Origin: Fibrobacterota bacterium
Lineage (GTDB): Bacteria; Fibrobacterota; Fibrobacteria; UBA11236
Direction of reading: 5' to 3'
Assembly (NCBI GenBank): GCA_947482115.1
Contig: CANKII010000003.1
Location: 310,001 to 374,000, forward strand
Length of the DNA: 64,000 bases
The notes beneath the pieces were generated by a model. It did no database searches. It worked only from the letters and a program-made list of their open reading frames with translations, and had not been told where the DNA came from. A program made the position numbers and the translations under genes. How positions within the stretch are numbered: position 1 is the stretch's first letter; every line of letters starts with the position of its first letter. Of this stretch, positions 61,053 through 64,000 are shown piece after piece.

Positions 61053-62456
61053 TCAATCCAGTCTATAGGCAACGCGAGTGACCGTCACATTCAGCTGCGG
61101 TGTGCGTACCTCGACGTAATAAACTCCCCGGTTCAAGTTCCGAATCTCCACCTGTCTGCCTTCGCCACCAGAAACTGTTTTGGAACTCAATTGTTTTCCA
61201 ACGGCATTCGTCACCAGAACTCCATATGTTCCTCTTTCAGGAGCAGGAATGAACATGCCCTCCGGAGTGACCATGATGCCTGGAAAGGCCTTGCCCCTTA
61301 CCAGCTTGTAAACCGAGACACTGTTTTTCAAGGTTTTACAGGGCAATGGATCATCGAAGCCGGGAATAATCATCGCCACCGTGGCCTCGGAGTTGAATTC
61401 GACATAATTGGAATCCATGCAGCCCGTAAAATCACGGGCGAGATAACGGATCAAGTTCCAATTGATTTTCTCCTCCACACTGTCGTTTACCGTCACACCG
61501 CCTACATGCCGGGTTCGTGTATAAACATCGTAGCCCGCATTATTGTAGGCAGTCAGTCCGTTACCGACATGGCGGCTCCAAACTTCAACCCGATCACCCA
61601 TTTTCTGGTTCACCCCAGTGTAATAGGGAGCCGTTTCATCCAACGCCATCAGGCAAACAACAGGACCAAATGCGACGCCATCGAAAGTTTGAGAGCCTTG
61701 CTGGCGCACGTAACCGCGGTAATAAAACCAGTCGCTCCCCACGCTGTCCCATACATTGGGATTTGGACCTCCCACCACGCCGTTATTGCTCGGCAAGCCT
61801 TTAAATATCCCCTGAAATTCAGGATTGGCTTTACCGTGATTTATGGCCGCTGCTGGAGTTCCGGCTAATGCATGTGGAGGAATTGCGCCGACTTTTGTTG
61901 AATCCACATAAATCCTGGCATACTTTGGATAGGTATCCTTACCCAAATACTGTCTGACCAAAACCCTGGCCAGCCAGCGACAATTGGGATCGGTCAGATT
62001 TTCCAAACCGGATGTCGGGCAGGGAATATATGCGGTCTCATGTAATTGCAGCAGTCCTTTTCCCGAGTCTTCCACAAACGTTCTGGTGGCTGCAAGAGAT
62101 GTGGCATTTTGAAGTACATCGCCGTCGCCATCGCTGAAAATGGAAACATCAACGCCCGACAAAGTGGCGGGGGTGATGTAATCGGATTTTCCACCTACGT
62201 CCAATTGAAAGCCATACTTGTTGGCCAATCTCGTCATGGAATTCAGCAGGGGGGTCTTCGAATAACCTCCAAGGGCGTAGTTGTATAAAAGCACATGGCG
62301 GACATGGTGACGGGGATTTGTTTGGTAAGGGTTGGATGGGTTTCGGGCCACCATTTGCTGGGCCATGGTGTAATGCATTGCGCCCATGCCCAAAATTAAA
62401 GCTACGGGGACAATGAACATCCTTGTATTCCCATTTGCCTTTGTAGATGACTTCAT
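61053..62456 (-). CDS. Secreted ThuA-like protein with C-terminal domain
   Basis: About 467 residues. AGGA lies 5 nt before the ATG at 62456; an ATG at 62462 is also in frame. Signal/anchor (MFIVPVALILGMGAMHYTMA). ThuA-like features: RHVLLYNYALGGYSKTPLLNSMTRLANKYGFQLDVGG, SGVDVSIFSDGDGDVL, RTFVEDSGKGLLQLHETAY and the late PVVCLMALDETAPYY and EVWSRHVGNGLTAYNNAGYD. The C-terminal ~90 residues (YGVLVTNAVGKQLSSKTVSGGEG to VTRVAYRLD) are a sorting-type beta domain. More divergent than its two upstream neighbours. Immediately downstream of 62464 and surely co-transcribed. Confidence 0.74.
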   Translation of the reverse strand: MKSSTKANGNTRMFIVPVALILGMGAMHYTMAQQMVARNPSNPYQTNPRHHVRHVLLYNYALGGYSKTPLLNSMTRLANKYGFQLDVGGKSDYITPATLSGVDVSIFSDGDGDVLQNATSLAATRTFVEDSGKGLLQLHETAYIPCPTSGLENLTDPNCRWLARVLVRQYLGKDTYPKYARIYVDSTKVGAIPPHALAGTPAAAINHGKANPEFQGIFKGLPSNNGVVGGPNPNVWDSVGSDWFYYRGYVRQQGSQTFDGVAFGPVVCLMALDETAPYYTGVNQKMGDRVEVWSRHVGNGLTAYNNAGYDVYTRTRHVGGVTVNDSVEEKINWNLIRYLARDFTGCMDSNYVEFNSEATVAMIIPGFDDPLPCKTLKNSVSVYKLVRGKAFPGIMVTPEGMFIPAPERGTYGVLVTNAVGKQLSSKTVSGGEGRQVEIRNLNRGVYYVEVRTPQLNVTVTRVAYRLD

Positions 62457-62463
62457 AGACATC

Positions 62464-63627
62464 CTAAAATACCACCCGCTGGCTGTAAGTTTTGCCGTGC
62501 GACTTCACCTGAATCACATACACCGCCGCACGTTTGAGATTCGAGAAGGAATATTCTTTCTCACCTTCTCCAATTTGCCGAATAAGTTTGTGTCCTGCCA
62601 GATCGAACACTTCGACGACGTGCTTCTTCATTCCATAAACCGAAACTTGCAAAGCTCCATTCTGATTCCGTGAGTTCAACGATCCATTGTGCGATTCATT
62701 CCCGACAGCCCGAATGGCAACCGAAGACTGTGTCAATCCCGCAGCCCAGCGAATGGATTGCCAAGCCCAAGTTCTTGTGAGCCCTGCCGCTCCGGTGTCG
62801 ATGCCGTTCGGGGCGGCTCCCGAACCTGTTCCGGTGAAAGCGGCTGAATCGTGTCCCCGTGCATTGTAAATGAAACGTCCCCGTTGTCCTGTCGAATCAG
62901 GTGGCAAAGTGTAAGCCCAAGCAATGGGATGATTTGGACCCATGACCCCTCCGGGGGGCACATCATAAGTGTTCTCGTCTATTGTCAGCAATACATCCAC
63001 TTGACTGCGGGGATTCCCGTGAAAAGACATCCATTCATCCGGCCAAGTCCAATGGGTCTTTGGAAAGCCAGCGAGGAGATCATTATATTCGGGCTTTTGC
63101 GAGCGAACCATTCCGTTGGTCGGCATGGTGTCTATTTGAACTTGGGCGTTCCGGCCTGCCACTGAACCCCATGCGGACCATGCGGTGAATTGGGTGAAGA
63201 AAACGCTATCTGTTAAAAATGGCCATAGATCCTTGTGATCCATCACTCCCATCCACGCCACAAGTCCGCCGCCATGTTTCAACCACCGCTGAAAAGCCGT
63301 CCGTTGCGCAATGCCCGGGATAACTCCGCCAATGGATGAGTTATTGTTGAAAACAATAACTTGATATTTGCTTAGGCTGTCGTCATTCATCATGGCTCCT
63401 GTTGCCATGATGCTCGCGGGCACTGTAAGAGTAAAACCCTTTTCCGAGGCAAAATCCCGTAAAATGGCCGTCAAGGCATTTACAGCATTTGTGCGGGTGA
63501 GTCCGCCAGTTCCGACTTGGTTTATGCAGAGAACTTTTAATGGAACGGCACTGGGCGACCCTAAGGCAAACGCAAAAAATGCAGCGTAGCAAAACAACCG
63601 GTTTATGTTTACGCGCCTGTCTTTCAT
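62464..63627 (-). CDS. Secreted ThuA-like protein with C-terminal sorting-type domain
   Basis: 387 residues. Signal peptide (FCYAAFFAFALGSPSA). Aligns closely with the product at 51019: LKVLCINQVGTGGLTRTNAVNALTAIL, YQVIVFNNNSSIGG, KHGGGLVAWMGVMDHKDLWPFLTDSVFF, VLLTIDENTYDVP, HPIAWAYTLP, RFIYNARGHDSAAF and QSIRWAAGL. The tail VVEVFDLAGHKLIRQIG to YSQRVVF is the shared C-terminal domain. Its start overlaps the stop of the gene upstream (TAATG), so translation is coupled. Confidence 0.82.
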   Translation of the reverse strand: MKDRRVNINRLFCYAAFFAFALGSPSAVPLKVLCINQVGTGGLTRTNAVNALTAILRDFASEKGFTLTVPASIMATGAMMNDDSLSKYQVIVFNNNSSIGGVIPGIAQRTAFQRWLKHGGGLVAWMGVMDHKDLWPFLTDSVFFTQFTAWSAWGSVAGRNAQVQIDTMPTNGMVRSQKPEYNDLLAGFPKTHWTWPDEWMSFHGNPRSQVDVLLTIDENTYDVPPGGVMGPNHPIAWAYTLPPDSTGQRGRFIYNARGHDSAAFTGTGSGAAPNGIDTGAAGLTRTWAWQSIRWAAGLTQSSVAIRAVGNESHNGSLNSRNQNGALQVSVYGMKKHVVEVFDLAGHKLIRQIGEGEKEYSFSNLKRAAVYVIQVKSHGKTYSQRVVF

Positions 63628-64000
63628 TAAAACACCACCCGACTTACATACGTCTTTTCATCTGCTCTGACCCGAACCATGTAAATGGCATTGCGTTTCA
63701 ATTCCGGAAAAGAATATTCCCTGTCTCCCGTACCGGACTGGTGTCCCAGATTGTGACCGGAAAGATCGAACACTTCAACATCCGCTTTTCCCGCAACGTA
63801 AGTGATGGATATCTGCAGGATCCCATTCAGACTATGGGCGTTTAAAACTCCGTTGTCTTTCGCAATCACGGAATGGATGGAAGCGCCAGGTTGGGTGAAT
63901 CCCGCCGCCCAGCGGATGGATTCCAGGACCCAATTTTTTGTCCCACAGGCGGCGCAGGAATCATACGGAGACGAATTGGATCCTTTTCCGGCGAACGAAC
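63627..64000 (-). CDS. Secreted ThuA-like protein, C-terminal part (cut by window end)
   Basis: The frame is open to the window edge, 123 residues visible. It contains the end of a ThuA-like domain (ESIRWAAGFTQPG, matching SIRWAAGL of the next gene) and the C-terminal domain VEVFDLSGHNLGHQSG to YVSRVVF. Third member of a tandem ThuA-like operon and probably closer to the operon's start. The GTG at 63869 is internal, not a start. Confidence 0.8.
   Translation of the reverse strand, partial: SFAGKGSNSSPYDSCAACGTKNWVLESIRWAAGFTQPGASIHSVIAKDNGVLNAHSLNGILQISITYVAGKADVEVFDLSGHNLGHQSGTGDREYSFPELKRNAIYMVRVRADEKTYVSRVVF

Noticed and set aside
1-64000. tRNA, rRNA, CRISPR array, prophage, transposase or defence island
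   Set aside because: No cloverleaf with a CCA end, repeat-spacer array, integrase/transposase motif or defence signature was seen in the intergenic regions or proteins.

Overview
The window reads as chromosomal DNA of a Gram-negative heterotroph. It encodes outer-membrane barrels (two Omp85-type proteins, a TonB-dependent receptor, a tandem pair of porin-like proteins), lipoproteins with clear lipoboxes, and several secreted enzymes that end in a similar short C-terminal beta domain of the kind used for type IX-like sorting. GC is moderate (a little over 50% by eye). These traits fit the FCB group, and Fibrobacterota is my best guess, but no rRNA or other phylogenetic marker is present to prove it. 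I saw no tRNA, rRNA, CRISPR array, prophage, transposase or known defence system.

Layout. 1-6600: end of purA, a secreted DUF1080 protein, gmd, hom, a lipoprotein, a CFA-synthase-like methyltransferase and a MazG-like pyrophosphohydrolase. 6660-13410: an envelope-glycan block (GT4, methyltransferase, flippase, GT2, PAP2 phosphatase, Omp85 barrel). 13469-19700: sigma factor, rsmA, a DUF2059 protein, a metX-metW fusion, mutM, a small unknown gene and a DUF374 acyltransferase, with repeat elements between the last two. 19720-23970: DUF4256, an unknown membrane protein, DUF2061, a GC-rich polysaccharide deacetylase of apparently mixed origin, YkgJ and a DEDDh exonuclease. 23955-30505 (minus strand): a complete vitamin B12 uptake operon, made of a cobalamin riboswitch, BtuB, a beta-propeller surface lipoprotein resembling BtuG, and BtuF-BtuC-BtuD. 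30543-43612: HtrA, gnd, a PQQ-type sugar dehydrogenase, a second Omp85 protein, a B12-binding radical SAM enzyme, purN, rnhB, a phosphoesterase, a second flippase and a tri-heme cytochrome c. 43659-50933: a second sugar dehydrogenase, a small unknown gene, lysA, hrpB and an NtrC-type regulator. 51019-64000: one ThuA-like secreted protein, the porin pair, a FadR-type regulator, a reductase and an aldehyde dehydrogenase, a DJ-1 protein, a hydrolase, a lipoprotein, and three consecutive ThuA-like secreted proteins, the last cut by the window edge.

Three systems stand out. (1) The riboswitch-controlled B12 operon contains a lipoprotein that looks functionally equivalent to Bacteroides BtuG, with an extra Ig-like domain. 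(2) A FadR-type regulator probably controls the porin pair and the aldehyde dehydrogenase/reductase operon: both have a perfect TGGTnnnACCA site placed exactly 9 nt after a -10 hexamer. (3) A dispersed set of secreted proteins with related C-terminal domains (DUF1080, two PQQ-type sugar dehydrogenases, four ThuA-like proteins), together with a tri-heme cytochrome, suggests extracellular or cell-surface oxidative sugar processing, possibly through keto-sugars. The last point is inference from family knowledge.
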